Assembly (NCBI GenBank): GCA_964427285.1 | Contig: CAYRTS010000007.1 | Coordinates: 13,572-77,571 of the forward strand | Direction: 5' to 3' | Source: SPCO01 sp964427285 | Lineage (GTDB): Bacteria; Chloroflexota; Limnocylindria; Limnocylindrales; CSP1-4 | DNA length: 64,000 nucleotides | Shown: positions 53,285 through 61,779 of the stretch, one piece after another | Position numbering within the stretch: the first letter of the stretch is position 1 | How the letters are laid out: every line of letters starts with the position of its first letter | Program-made: the position numbers and the translations under genes | The notes under the pieces: generated by a model | Seen by the model: only the letters and a program-made list of their open reading frames with translations | Database searches by the model: none | Told to the model about the DNA's origin: nothing

Positions 53285-54777
53285 CCCGGCGCGGCCATGA
53301 TTCCAGCCGGGTTGGTCTACGCGACCGATCAGCGGGCGCTGCGGTCGGAACGTCCGATCCCGTTGGAATCCACGGCACATCCAGCCCGGGAGAGGTCGAT
53401 CGTTCCAGCCCGGCTGGTGCGGACGACCGCTCCGTATCCCGTTCAACAGCCACGCTGGAATCGGGTTCGCGGCTGGCCTGGCTTGATGGTCTGGGCACCG
53501 ACGGTCTCGCCGAGCAGTACGGAACCCCGTTCTACGTCTACGACTTCGACCTCATCGAGCGTCGGGTCGATGCGCTGCGGTCCGTGCTCCCACCGGTCGC
53601 CGAGGTCGCCTACGCCGTCAAGGCGAACCCGTCCCTGGCCGTGGTGGCCCACGTTGGACGCCTGGGTCTGGGTGCCGATGTCGCCTCCGGAGGCGAACTC
53701 CAGCTGGTGACCCAGGCCGGTATCGCCCCGAACAGGGTCGTCATGACCGGCCCCGGCAAGCGCGACGACGAACTCCGACTCGCGGTCGCCCTGGGGATTC
53801 GCGCGGTCACCGTGGAATCGCCCGCCGAACTCGCTCGGCTCGAGGCCATTGCCGCCGAGGCAGGACGAACCCAGCCGGTCATGCTGCGCGCAGCTGCGCT
53901 CGGTGACGCCGGGCTCGAACGCGTCCGGCTGGTCGGCGACGGTGGTGCCGGCAAGTTCGGCATGGATGCGGCCGATCTGATCGAGGCGGCCCGGCGGGCG
54001 AACCGCTCGCCGCATCTCGATCTGCTCGGGCTCCACTCATTCGGCGCGTCCAATGTCCTCGACGCGAGCATCCTGCTGGCCCACGTCGAGGCCACCGTCA
54101 GCGCCGCCCACGGCCTTGCCGTTGCGACCGGCATCCGGATCCGCCTGGTGGACGCCGGGGGTGGACTGGGCATCCCGTACTCGGATCATGAAGAACCGCT
54201 CGATCTCGAACGCCTGGGTGCAGGGCTTGCCGCGATCACCGCGGGCTGGGCGGACGATCCTGTGCTTGCGGAGGCCCGTCTGCTGCTCGAACCAGGTCGC
54301 TTTCTGGTGGGCCCGGCCGGCGCCTATGTCGCACGGGTGGTGGACCGCAAGACCGTCGATGGCTCAGTCGTCGTCATCCTGGATGGCGGCGTCCATCACG
54401 TCCTGCGGCCGGCGCTCACCCGCCAGGAGCATCGGGTTCGTGCACTTGGCGCCGCGGGCTCCCAGAACGGGCCCCTTGGCAGCCGCGAGGACGCGACCCG
54501 GCCCCGGGCGACCGAAATGCAGCCAGTCACCATCGCCGGACCGCTGTGCTCGGGCCTCGACATCTTCTGCCACGGATCCGTGATGCGCCCGCCCGAGGTC
54601 GGCGAACTGGTCGCCGTCCTCGATGTGGGTGCCTACGGCTTCACCGAATCGATGCCGCTGTTCCTGTCGCACCCGATCCCCGCCGAGGTCGGCGTTCGCC
54701 GCGGACGTGCCGAGCTGATCCGACCCCGCGTCGAGCCGGCAACCTGGCTGGCGGCCCAGATCGCTCCCGACTGGTAA
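53281..54777 (+). CDS. lysA: Diaminopimelate decarboxylase-like PLP enzyme
   Basis: A 498-residue group IV decarboxylase. The GTG start overlaps the dapD stop (GTGA) and gives about 70 Ser/Gly/Arg-rich residues before the barrel, so a later start is possible. PLP-Lys is in VAYAVKANPSLAVV; phosphate and substrate sites are in VDAGGGLGIPY, LLEPGRFLVGPAGAYVARV, GPLCSGLDIF and DVGAYGFTESM. The usual His-x-His-Ile-Gly-Ser motif is changed to LHSFGASN, seen more in other carrier-protein decarboxylases. Operon position favours lysine synthesis. Its last 80 bp are duplicated at 55305-55384. Confidence 0.85.
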   Translation: MTRRGHDSSRVGLRDRSAGAAVGTSDPVGIHGTSSPGEVDRSSPAGADDRSVSRSTATLESGSRLAWLDGLGTDGLAEQYGTPFYVYDFDLIERRVDALRSVLPPVAEVAYAVKANPSLAVVAHVGRLGLGADVASGGELQLVTQAGIAPNRVVMTGPGKRDDELRLAVALGIRAVTVESPAELARLEAIAAEAGRTQPVMLRAAALGDAGLERVRLVGDGGAGKFGMDAADLIEAARRANRSPHLDLLGLHSFGASNVLDASILLAHVEATVSAAHGLAVATGIRIRLVDAGGGLGIPYSDHEEPLDLERLGAGLAAITAGWADDPVLAEARLLLEPGRFLVGPAGAYVARVVDRKTVDGSVVVILDGGVHHVLRPALTRQEHRVRALGAAGSQNGPLGSREDATRPRATEMQPVTIAGPLCSGLDIFCHGSVMRPPEVGELVAVLDVGAYGFTESMPLFLSHPIPAEVGVRRGRAELIRPRVEPATWLAAQIAPDW

Positions 54778-54823
54778 GTCGCCCCCCGGCGCGTGACCGT
54801 ATCGACGCGATGCGGACTCGGCA

Positions 54824-54841
54824 CACAACCACCAAGTTGTG
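54824..54841 (+). terminator. Small hairpin after lysA
   Basis: CACAAC and GTTGTG form a six-pair stem around CACCAA, 47 bp after the lysA stop. No T-run follows, so termination is possible but unproven. Nearby (54880-54945) is a low-complexity CCGACGACTCCGCC-type tract. Confidence 0.3.
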
Positions 54842-54930
54842 ATCTCGACACCGATCCCGCCGATCCCGGCGACCCTGCCAATGCCGCCCATCCGCCGACT
54901 CCGACGACTCCGCCGACTCCGCCGATCCGA

Positions 54931-55292
54931 CGACTCCGCCAATCCCGGCCTGCCCCCTCGGCGCTCAACTCCCAGTTGAATGTTCGCGATGAACCCGCAC
55001 GATCCTGACCCCAGAATGCAGTGTGGTCGCACGACCAAGCGGGCTCGTGGCCCGGGATCAACGACTCCGCCAATCCCGGCCTGCCCCCTTGGCGCTCAAC
55101 TCCCAGTTGAATGTTCGCGATGAACCCGCACGATCCTGACCCCAGNNNNNNNNNNNNNNNNNNNNNNNNNNNNNNNNNNNNNNNNNNNNNNNNNNNNNNN
55201 NNNNNNNNNNNNNNNNNNNNNNNNNNNNNNNNNNNNNNNNNNNNNAATGCAGTGTGGTCGCACGACCAAGCGGGCTCGTGGCCCGGGATCAA
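54931..55292. repeat. 131-bp direct repeat interrupted by a gap
   Basis: The sequence beginning CGACTCCGCCAATCCCGGCC at 54931 recurs at 55062 with one difference (TC/TT before GGCGC). The second copy is cut by the N-run but resumes at 55246 with AATGCAGTGTGGTCGCACG and ends at 55292. The repeat covers most of an inverted-repeat element plus left flank. Copy number is uncertain because of the gap. Confidence 0.85.
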
Positions 55293-55308
55293 CTCAGAGT
55301 TGAGCGCC
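54960..55308. mobile_element. Small inverted-repeat element, family 2, copy 2 (rearranged)
   Basis: Perfect 11-bp inverted ends GGCGCTCAACT (54960-54970) and AGTTGAGCGCC (55298-55308). Without the internal duplication it would be near 118 bp, close to the 114-bp copy at 3942-4055, with which it shares the CTCAACT/AGTTGAG ends and an interior GACCAAGCGGG. The right end coincides with the start of the duplicated lysA tail. Confidence 0.6.
55146..55245. other. Assembly gap (100 N)
   Basis: Exactly 100 N inside the 131-bp direct repeat, a scaffold placeholder. The region between lysA and the next gene should be treated as unresolved. Confidence 0.98.
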
Positions 55309-55384
55309 GCGGACGTGCCGAGCTGATCCGACCCCGCGTCGAGCCGGCAACCTGGCTGGCGGCCCAGATCGCTCCCGACTGGTA
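55305..55384 (+). repeat. 80-bp exact copy of the lysA 3' end
   Basis: Positions 55305-55384 are identical to 54697-54776 in lysA, from CGCCGCGGACGTGCCGAGCT to the first two bases of the stop codon. The copy starts inside the terminal repeat of the neighbouring element. It codes for the last 26 residues of LysA but has no start. Either element-linked duplication or misassembly around the gap. Confidence 0.9.
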
Positions 55385-55458
55385 GGCTGACGCCGTAACG
55401 GGCGACGGCCCACACCCACGCGACCCAGCGTCCCAGCGAACCCGCACGAGAGCTGCAC

Positions 55459-58400
55459 TTGCCGAAGCCGCCGAGGCACCGCGCCGCCCCGACCTTCGTT
55501 CTGGCCCTGATCGTCGCGATCGCGCCTTTAGCCGTCGGCAACCCAGCCCCGGCGGCCGCCGCCATCGCCAGCGCCTACGCCTCGGTTGGCCGTGAGCCGC
55601 TCGCGCCGGGCGTCGTGCACGATCAGGGCCGAATCCTGACCACCGCCGGCAGCCAGGCCGTCAACATCGTCGAGATCGACCTCTCCAACCCGGCCATCTC
55701 GTTCGAATCGTCGCTGTCCAATGGGCTGGTCGCCGGTCTCGAGCGGACCAGCAGCCAGGCCGCCGGACGCTCGGTGGAAGGCCACCGGGTGGTCGCCGCG
55801 ATCAATGGCGACGTCTGGGCCGGTTACGCCAACGACATGGAGCTAGCTCCAAACGGCCTGCACGTTGAGGCCGGCGAGCTGGTCGCCGTGGGTCCCGCGG
55901 CCCGTCCGACGTTCGGGATCGGGGCGGACGGCCGGCCGCTGATCGGCGCGCCGCTGGTCAGCATCACGCTCACGACGTCGCTGGGCGCCCAGCACCTGAT
56001 CAACCGGGTCAACCAGCTTCGGCGGGCGGGCGAAGTGGTGCTCTTTACGCCGCGGTTTGCGGCCAGGACCAGCAACGCCTCGTCGGGGATCGATCTCGTC
56101 ATCGGCGGGCTGGCGCTGCCCTTGCGGACCTCGGGCGTCTGGACCGGATTTGTCGTGGCCACTAGAACCGCCGATGGTGGCGGACCGATCGATCCAGGGA
56201 CGGTGGTGCTGACAGTGCCGGTCACGTCACTGCTGGCCGCCCTCGTGCCAGGCGAGCCGGTGACCCTGTCGACGACGGTCACCGCCGGCTGGGAGTCGAT
56301 CCAGCATGCGGTCGGCGGGCGTGAATGGATCGTTCGTGATGGAGCCGTCTTCATCTCGCCTCGACCGGCCAGCGCCGACGAGATCCACCCGCGCAGCGCC
56401 GTTGGGCTGACCGCTGATGGGCGAATGATCCTGGCCACCGTCGACGGCCGACAGGCCGGCTGGAGCGATGGCGTGCGGCTCCCCGAACTGGCCGAATTCA
56501 TGCTGTCCCGCGGCGCGATGGTGGCGCTCAATCTCGACGGTGGCGGGTCCACGTCGCTCGCGATCCGCCGCGCCGGAACGGCCGGGCCGGTCCTGGTGAA
56601 CCGGCCATCGGACGGCACCGAGCGAGCGGTCACCAACAGCATCCACGTCGTCAGCAACGCCCCGACGGGGCCGCTCGCTGCGCTCAATCTCCGGCCGGGA
56701 ACACCGGCGATCTACGTCAATGCGGCACTGGATTTCACCGCCAGCGGCATGGACGCCGCCTACAACCCGGTCCCATTGGGGGCCGGACAGGTCTCCTGGT
56801 CCGTATCGCCACCCATCGGCACGATCGACGCCGCTGGTCACTTCAGCGCGACCCAGCCGGGCACCGCAAGCATCGTGGCGACCGCCAATGGCGTCTCCGG
56901 GACGACCCCGATCACGGTCCTTGTCGACGCGACGGCTCCGCTGGCCAGGCCGCCAATCGTGACCCTCCCGGTCAATCGTGGCATCGGCAGTGGGGTGCCT
57001 GTCACCGTCAGCTGGGACGCCGCCACCGACACGGAGTCCGGCGTGGCGAGCTACGAACTCCAGCGAAGCGTCGATGGCGCGGCCTGGGCGACGATGCCCG
57101 TCTCGTCTCCCACGGCGCGAACCGCTTCGCTCACGATGCCGCGCAATCGGACGTATCGGTTCCAGGTCCGGGCCGTCGATGGCGCCGGCAATGTCGGGGA
57201 GTGGAGCGTGGCCAGGTCATTCCGCCTCGCTGTCGCCCAGGAGACCACGCGCGCACTCTCGTTCATCAAGGGCACCTGGAGTCGGACCACGTCCAGGTCG
57301 TACGACGGCAAAGCGGCGCGGTCGACCCAAACGGTTGGCGGGATCGCCCAGTTCACGTTCACCGGCCGATCGTTCGCCTGGGTGGCCGCGAAGAGCCCGG
57401 TGCGCGGCGCCGCGGACGTTTACATCGACGGGGTCCTTGCCGGAAAGGTCGATACCTATCGCGCGACCACGGCGGCCCGGATGATGGTCTTCTCGCGAAG
57501 CTGGCCGGACTCCGCCGCACACACGGTGGAGATTCGCGCTATCGGGACGCCTGGCCACCCACGCGTGGACCTGGATTCCTTCGTCGTCCTGACAGACGTC
57601 GCGGACCCGGGCACACCCGCGTCACCTGCCCCACCTGGGCCGACCGCTCCACCAGCACCATCGCCGACCCCCACGGCGCCGCCTTCGCCGACCCCCACGC
57701 CGCCGACAACGGCCGGCGCCGTGCTCGTCGGTGCGGGTGACATCGCGTCATGCGGCCTGACGGCGGACACCGCGACCGGCAAGCTCGTCGCGGGGATCCC
57801 CGGGACCGTCTTCACCGCCGGCGACAACGCCTACGAAACCGGCAGTGCGTCCCAGTTCCGCGACTGCTACGAACCGACCTGGGGCGCCTTCCGCGATCGA
57901 ACCTGGCCGGCGCCTGGCAATCACGACTATGGGACCTCGGGCGCGGCCGGCTACTTCGACTACTTCGGGGCGAGGGCCGGCCCAACAGGCACGGGCTGGT
58001 ACGCCTACGACCTGGGCAAGTGGCGGATCTACGCGTTGAACTCAAATTGTGCCGCGGTCGGCTGCGGCGTCGGCTCCGAGCAGGAGCAATGGCTGCGCGC
58101 CGATCTCGCCACGTCGCCGCGGGCCTGCGTGCTGGCGTACTGGCACCACCCGCGCTTCAGCTCCGGGGAGCACGGCAATGACGCCGTCACGGCGCCGCTC
58201 TGGGACGCGCTTTACCAGGCTGGCGCGGACGTGGTCATCAACGGCCACGACCACGACTACGAGCGGTTCGCGCCGCAGACGCCGGCCGGCACCGCCGACA
58301 ACGCCAGGGGCATCCGACAGTTCGTGGTGGGCACCGGCGGCGCGTCCTTGAGGAGCTTCGGGACGATCCGGGCCAACAGCGAGGTCCGCAACAGCACGAC

Positions 58401-58506
58401 CCACGGGGTCATCAAGCTGACCCTCTCGGCGACCAGCTACGCGTGGCAGTTCATCCCCATCGCCGGCAAGACCTTCACCGACTCGGGCACCGGCACCTGC
58501 CACTGA
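55459..58506 (+). CDS. Secreted phosphodiester glycosidase-metallophosphoesterase fusion
   Basis: A 1015-residue exported protein. A signal peptide (about 1-35, APLAVGNPAPAAAAI) leads to a NAGPA-type phosphodiester glycosidase domain (about 40-395; VVAAINGDVW, LNLDGGGSTSLAI). Next come an Ig-like domain (about 400-490), a fibronectin III domain (about 500-595), a beta-sandwich of possible sugar-binding type (about 600-710), and a Pro/Thr linker. The C-terminal metallophosphoesterase (about 757-1010) has GAGDIAS, GDNAYE, PGNHDYG, YWHHPRF and NGHDHDYER. The start is TTG. It likely acts on cell-surface or extracellular phosphodiesters. Confidence 0.85.
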   Translation: MPKPPRHRAAPTFVLALIVAIAPLAVGNPAPAAAAIASAYASVGREPLAPGVVHDQGRILTTAGSQAVNIVEIDLSNPAISFESSLSNGLVAGLERTSSQAAGRSVEGHRVVAAINGDVWAGYANDMELAPNGLHVEAGELVAVGPAARPTFGIGADGRPLIGAPLVSITLTTSLGAQHLINRVNQLRRAGEVVLFTPRFAARTSNASSGIDLVIGGLALPLRTSGVWTGFVVATRTADGGGPIDPGTVVLTVPVTSLLAALVPGEPVTLSTTVTAGWESIQHAVGGREWIVRDGAVFISPRPASADEIHPRSAVGLTADGRMILATVDGRQAGWSDGVRLPELAEFMLSRGAMVALNLDGGGSTSLAIRRAGTAGPVLVNRPSDGTERAVTNSIHVVSNAPTGPLAALNLRPGTPAIYVNAALDFTASGMDAAYNPVPLGAGQVSWSVSPPIGTIDAAGHFSATQPGTASIVATANGVSGTTPITVLVDATAPLARPPIVTLPVNRGIGSGVPVTVSWDAATDTESGVASYELQRSVDGAAWATMPVSSPTARTASLTMPRNRTYRFQVRAVDGAGNVGEWSVARSFRLAVAQETTRALSFIKGTWSRTTSRSYDGKAARSTQTVGGIAQFTFTGRSFAWVAAKSPVRGAADVYIDGVLAGKVDTYRATTAARMMVFSRSWPDSAAHTVEIRAIGTPGHPRVDLDSFVVLTDVADPGTPASPAPPGPTAPPAPSPTPTAPPSPTPTPPTTAGAVLVGAGDIASCGLTADTATGKLVAGIPGTVFTAGDNAYETGSASQFRDCYEPTWGAFRDRTWPAPGNHDYGTSGAAGYFDYFGARAGPTGTGWYAYDLGKWRIYALNSNCAAVGCGVGSEQEQWLRADLATSPRACVLAYWHHPRFSSGEHGNDAVTAPLWDALYQAGADVVINGHDHDYERFAPQTPAGTADNARGIRQFVVGTGGASLRSFGTIRANSEVRNSTTHGVIKLTLSATSYAWQFIPIAGKTFTDSGTGTCH

Positions 58507-58550
58507 CAAGTCGATCTCACATTGCCCCGAACGCCCCGGAATGATGGCGT

Positions 58551-58589
58551 TACTATCAAGACGTGATACTATCGTATCGTGATACTATC
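58551..58589. promoter_or_regulatory. Three TACTATC direct repeats, 16-bp period
   Basis: TACTATC occurs at 58551, 58567 and 58583, exactly 16 bp apart; the last two lie in identical CGTGATACTATC units. The tract is A/T-richer than its surroundings and lies 47 bp before the TTG of the ATPase gene. Direct repeats on one helix face suggest a multi-site operator or promoter control region. Confidence 0.6.
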
Positions 58590-58635
58590 TTGGTCTGATT
58601 GTCTTTGACCTGAAGGCACCCGGCGGAGGGACCGC

Positions 58636-60069
58636 TTGACGACATTCTTCGGTCGGAGGCGCGAGCTGGAGGCGCTCGACGCCGAACTCGAGCTAGTGCG
58701 GCGCACGGGCCGGGGCGCGTTCATCCTGATGAAAGGGCGACGGCGCGTCGGCAAGAGCCGGCTCGTCGAGGAGTTTGGCGATCGCCAGGGCTTGCCCGTC
58801 GTCTATTTCCTCGCCAGCAAGCAACGGCCCGGCTACGAGCTTGCGCGATTCGCCGACGCCCTCGAGCGGTCGAACCTTCCGGAAGCGGGCGGCGTGTCCG
58901 GCGTGCGATTTGAGAGCTGGGAGGCTGCCCTCGGATACGCTTCCGCAGGCGCAACCGCAGACAACCCGATCATCATCGTGATCGACGAGTTCCCGTACCT
59001 CGTTCAGACCGACGCGGACGGAGTCGTCGAGTCGAGCTTCAATGCCGCCTGGGAGCGGACTCTGGCCCGCCGTCCGGTGATGCTCGTCCTCGTCGGCTCC
59101 GACCTCTCGACGATGCGGGTGCTGACCGAGCATGGGCGTCCACTCTACGGTCGTCCAACCACAACGTTGACTGTCGGTCCGCTCGCAGTTGACGAGATTG
59201 CGTCGGCAGCGGAGTTGACGGGCGTCGAGGCGATCGACGCCTACCACGTCATCGGCGGCTTCCCCCGGCTCGTTCCTCTCTGGCGCCCGGGTACGACCCT
59301 TCGATCTTTTCTCACGCGGACGTTGGTCGACGAGGACTCGCCGTTGATCGCCACCGGACAGCGAATCCTGGACTCGGAGTTCCCGGACGATGTTCAGGCC
59401 CGAACGGTCCTGTCCGTGATCGGCGCCGGCGAACGTACCTACAGCAACATCGCGCGCGTCGCGAACGTCGCCAGCACCAACCTGCGCCGGTCGCTGGACC
59501 TGCTCGAAAAGCGGAAGCGGGTGATTGCGAGCGAACGGCCCCTCTCGATCAGGCGGTCGACCGATACTCGCTACTACATCGACGATCCCTACCTGCGGTT
59601 CTACATGCGGTTCATTGACCCGAACCTCGCGGACATCCAGCGGGGTCGCCAGCGACTCGTCATCAATCGAATCATCCGCGACTGGCAAACCTACATCGGT
59701 GTGGCGATCGAGCCATTCGTTCGCTCCTCGCTGGAGCGACTCCTGCCCGACGAGGCCCTGGCGGGCGCGGACAAAGTCGGTGCCTATTGGACCAGAGTGA
59801 ACGATCCCCAGGTCGATCTGGTCGGCACGGACGATCGAGAGACGCAGATCGCGTTCATCGGATCGATCAAATGGCGCGACAACGAGGCCTTCCTGCCCGG
59901 CGACCTTGAGTCGCTCCGGACCGCGGCCGTCGATCACCCCCGAGGCGGCGTCCCGGGTGCGACGGCCGGGACCCCGCTCGTCGCGGTTTCCCGCACCGGG
60001 TTCGCGTCCGTCGCCGGGCTCGCCAAGGCATATGGGCCAGATGACCTGTTTGCCGCGTGGGCGGTCTGA
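58636..60069 (+). CDS. AAA ATPase with C-terminal nuclease-like domain (DUF234 type)
   Basis: A 477-residue protein of the prokaryotic AAA/ATPase_2 family. The TTG start has a strong GGAGGG seven bases before it. Walker A is LMKGRRRVGKSRLVEEF and Walker B is IIIVIDEFPYLV, followed by sensor VLVGSDLSTM. A winged-helix part (about 255-310) precedes a C-terminal DUF234-like region in which DPQVDLVGTDD and IGSIKWRD resemble a PD-(D/E)xK nuclease core. Members are solitary, often lineage-specific, and of unknown role. A set of direct repeats lies upstream. Confidence 0.88.
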   Translation: MTTFFGRRRELEALDAELELVRRTGRGAFILMKGRRRVGKSRLVEEFGDRQGLPVVYFLASKQRPGYELARFADALERSNLPEAGGVSGVRFESWEAALGYASAGATADNPIIIVIDEFPYLVQTDADGVVESSFNAAWERTLARRPVMLVLVGSDLSTMRVLTEHGRPLYGRPTTTLTVGPLAVDEIASAAELTGVEAIDAYHVIGGFPRLVPLWRPGTTLRSFLTRTLVDEDSPLIATGQRILDSEFPDDVQARTVLSVIGAGERTYSNIARVANVASTNLRRSLDLLEKRKRVIASERPLSIRRSTDTRYYIDDPYLRFYMRFIDPNLADIQRGRQRLVINRIIRDWQTYIGVAIEPFVRSSLERLLPDEALAGADKVGAYWTRVNDPQVDLVGTDDRETQIAFIGSIKWRDNEAFLPGDLESLRTAAVDHPRGGVPGATAGTPLVAVSRTGFASVAGLAKAYGPDDLFAAWAV

Positions 60070-60093
60070 ACGTCCGCGGTATTATCTGGGGAC

Positions 60094-60170
60094 GCGCCCG
60101 TAGCTCAGTGGATCAGAGCGACTGACTTCGGATCAGTAGGTCGGGGGTTCGAATCCCTCCGGGCGCGCCA
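60094..60170 (+). tRNA. tRNA-Arg (TCG)
   Basis: GCGCCCGTAGCTCAGTGGAT begins a full cloverleaf with anticodon loop CTTCGGA (anticodon TCG, reading CGA and related codons), T-arm GGGGTTCGAATCCCTC and encoded CCA. A recombinase remnant on the opposite strand runs into it, marking it as a likely integration site. Confidence 0.95.
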
Positions 60171-60477
60171 TGACAACCTGAGGCAGAGCGAGGGCCAGGC
60201 CGTTCGAGTAGGCCGCCGGCGTCAGGCGTGCCGCAACGATCGACCGACCCTTGACGACGATGCGTTCGTAGATCGCGTGCAGCAGGTCCGCCCTGGCCCC
60301 GGGGACGTCGGCGTTGACCCACGTGTCCGCCAGCACCCGCAGCCACTCCACCGCCCGCTGCGCGGCCAGCTCGCCGCGCGGGGTTGCATCGACCGTCGCA
60401 ATGTCCGTGCGGAACTGCCCGAGACGTTCGAGGTAGGCCGAGTCGTCGATCCGTTCCGCAACGTGGTCCAGGGACAC
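60133..60477 (-). pseudogene. C-terminal remnant of a large serine recombinase
   Basis: This minus-strand frame has only the tail of a large serine recombinase: a helical part (LERLGQFRTDIATVDATPRG), then LLHAIYERIVVKGRSIVAAR and LTPAAYSNGLALALP. The catalytic N-terminal half is missing, and the frame ends in residues made from the antisense of tRNA-Arg (MARPEGFEPPTY). This shows an integrase gene that once adjoined the tRNA, as at an attachment site, and was later truncated near 60477. Confidence 0.6.
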
Positions 60478-60607
60478 CTACCGCCTCGACGCCTACCGGG
60501 TCGGGACCGGGTTCGACGAGGGCGGCGGCCAGTCGATGGAGGGCTGGCTCGCGGAAATCGAGAGCGACCTGATGGAGACCGGCGGCGAGATCGACGACGC
60601 CGAGTAG
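60475..60607 (+). pseudogene. 3' fragment of an unknown gene
   Basis: The plus strand from about 60475 reads TYRLDAYRVGTGFDEGGG and continues as an acidic sequence (MEGWLAEIESDLMETG) to TAG at 60607. It has no start and is joined at its left to the opposite-strand recombinase remnant, so both genes look cut at one junction. The next gene begins 36 bp on. Confidence 0.4.
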
Positions 60608-60643
60608 ATGGCAATCGACGACGCGACCGAAAGGAGAACGGAC

Positions 60644-61012
60644 ATGACCACCACGAAGAAGTGCATCGGATCGGCGACGTTCGGGATCGAGGCGCACGAG
60701 GCACCGGCCGACGAGTTCCCGGCCCAGCCCAGCCAGAAGGACGGTCTGGGTCGGATGTGCAAGCCCCACTGGAACCAGTACACGAGCGCGCTGCGGAAGG
60801 CGGCCCTCGCCCGCAAGGCCGCCGAGGGCGGGGTGGCCGCCGAAGGAACGCCGACCAAGTCGGAACCGGCGGTGGCTGTCGCTCCCACGGCAGTCGGCAG
60901 TCGGAAGGCCAAGCAGGCTCGGACGCCGAAGCCGGAGCCAATCCGGACGCGGGCGCCCCGACGGCACCAGACCCTCGTTCCGGAGGCTGGTTCCCAGGGC
61001 GACGCCGGATAG
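60644..61012 (+). CDS. Small Cys/His protein, accessory
   Basis: A 122-residue protein with AAAGGAG seven bases before the ATG. The N-terminal half has KKCIGSATFGIEAHEAPADE and later GLGRMCKPHWNQYT, a Cys/Cys-Lys-x-His arrangement that could bind zinc. The C-terminal half is Pro/Ala/Lys-rich and likely disordered. I do not recognise it; such small proteins are common in integrated elements. Confidence 0.6.
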   Translation: MTTTKKCIGSATFGIEAHEAPADEFPAQPSQKDGLGRMCKPHWNQYTSALRKAALARKAAEGGVAAEGTPTKSEPAVAVAPTAVGSRKAKQARTPKPEPIRTRAPRRHQTLVPEAGSQGDAG

Positions 61013-61098
61013 CCCGACCGCAGCGAGCCGACTCTGGGGCCCTGGGCACCAACCCGGGGCCCTTTCTCGTTGGGTGGCGCCAGTGGCCATGCGCTCAC

Positions 61099-61581
61099 TC
61101 ATCCCAGCACCCGGGCCAACCGTGGCGCCCACGGGCGGACGTGGTCGGGTCCTGAGTCGGCGCCCACGGATATTTTTCGGGAAACTCGGCCGCGTGCGTA
61201 CATCTGGCGGGCGCGGTCTTCCGAGGGTGCGGATCCCGCGTGTGGGTACCCCCGGTCGGGCTCCGACGCACCCTTGGTCGAGTTGCACGATCGACAGAGC
61301 ACGGCGAGGTTGACGATGTCGAGCGGTGCGCCGCCGGCTGCGAGCGGCACGACGTGATCGGCGGTCAGGTCAACGGTCGGGTGGGCGCCACGCTGGTAGC
61401 CCGGGCAGTGGTTCCCGTATTGGCCGCGATGCCGGGCAACCACCCTCGCGCTTAGACGCTGCCATTCGCGGGTGTTGTACAGGGCGTTGTGGCGGCTCCG
61501 GTTCGACTGTCGGGCGTGGATGGTGCAGCGGCTGCCGGGTCGACTGGTGACGACCCCACAGACGGTGCAGAGCTTGTTCAA
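61099..61581 (-). CDS. HNH endonuclease
   Basis: A 160-residue protein from a TTG start. An N-terminal zinc-like CTVCGVV with CTIH precedes the HNH core: TREWQRLSARVVARH, then LTADHVVPLAAGG with the catalytic His and VNLAVLCRSCNSTKGA with the final Asn/Cys pair. HNH proteins of this size occur in phages and integrated elements, where they nick or package DNA, or act as restriction or homing nucleases. The role here is open. Confidence 0.88.
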   Translation of the reverse strand: MNKLCTVCGVVTSRPGSRCTIHARQSNRSRHNALYNTREWQRLSARVVARHRGQYGNHCPGYQRGAHPTVDLTADHVVPLAAGGAPLDIVNLAVLCRSCNSTKGASEPDRGYPHAGSAPSEDRARQMYARGRVSRKISVGADSGPDHVRPWAPRLARVLG

Positions 61582-61779
61582 GATTCGGGCGCCGCTATAC
61601 GCACGAGGCCGCGCTCACGCGTCGCGCCGATCGGGAGGGAAGGGGAGCGGGCCACGCTCCCGAGCCTAGATGCGGGGCCTGGTCGCAGATACTGGGACGT
61701 TGTGCCAGTGGTCGGGGCAGTAGCGCCGGTATCCTGCCAAGCACTCCGGGGGCCTTCGTGCCCGGTCGGTGGGGCGTGA

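Noticed and set aside
60133..60171. The peptide end MARPEGFEPPTY as true protein sequence
   Set aside because: It is antisense of tRNA-Arg, a known kind of annotation artefact; kept only as evidence that the recombinase abutted the tRNA.
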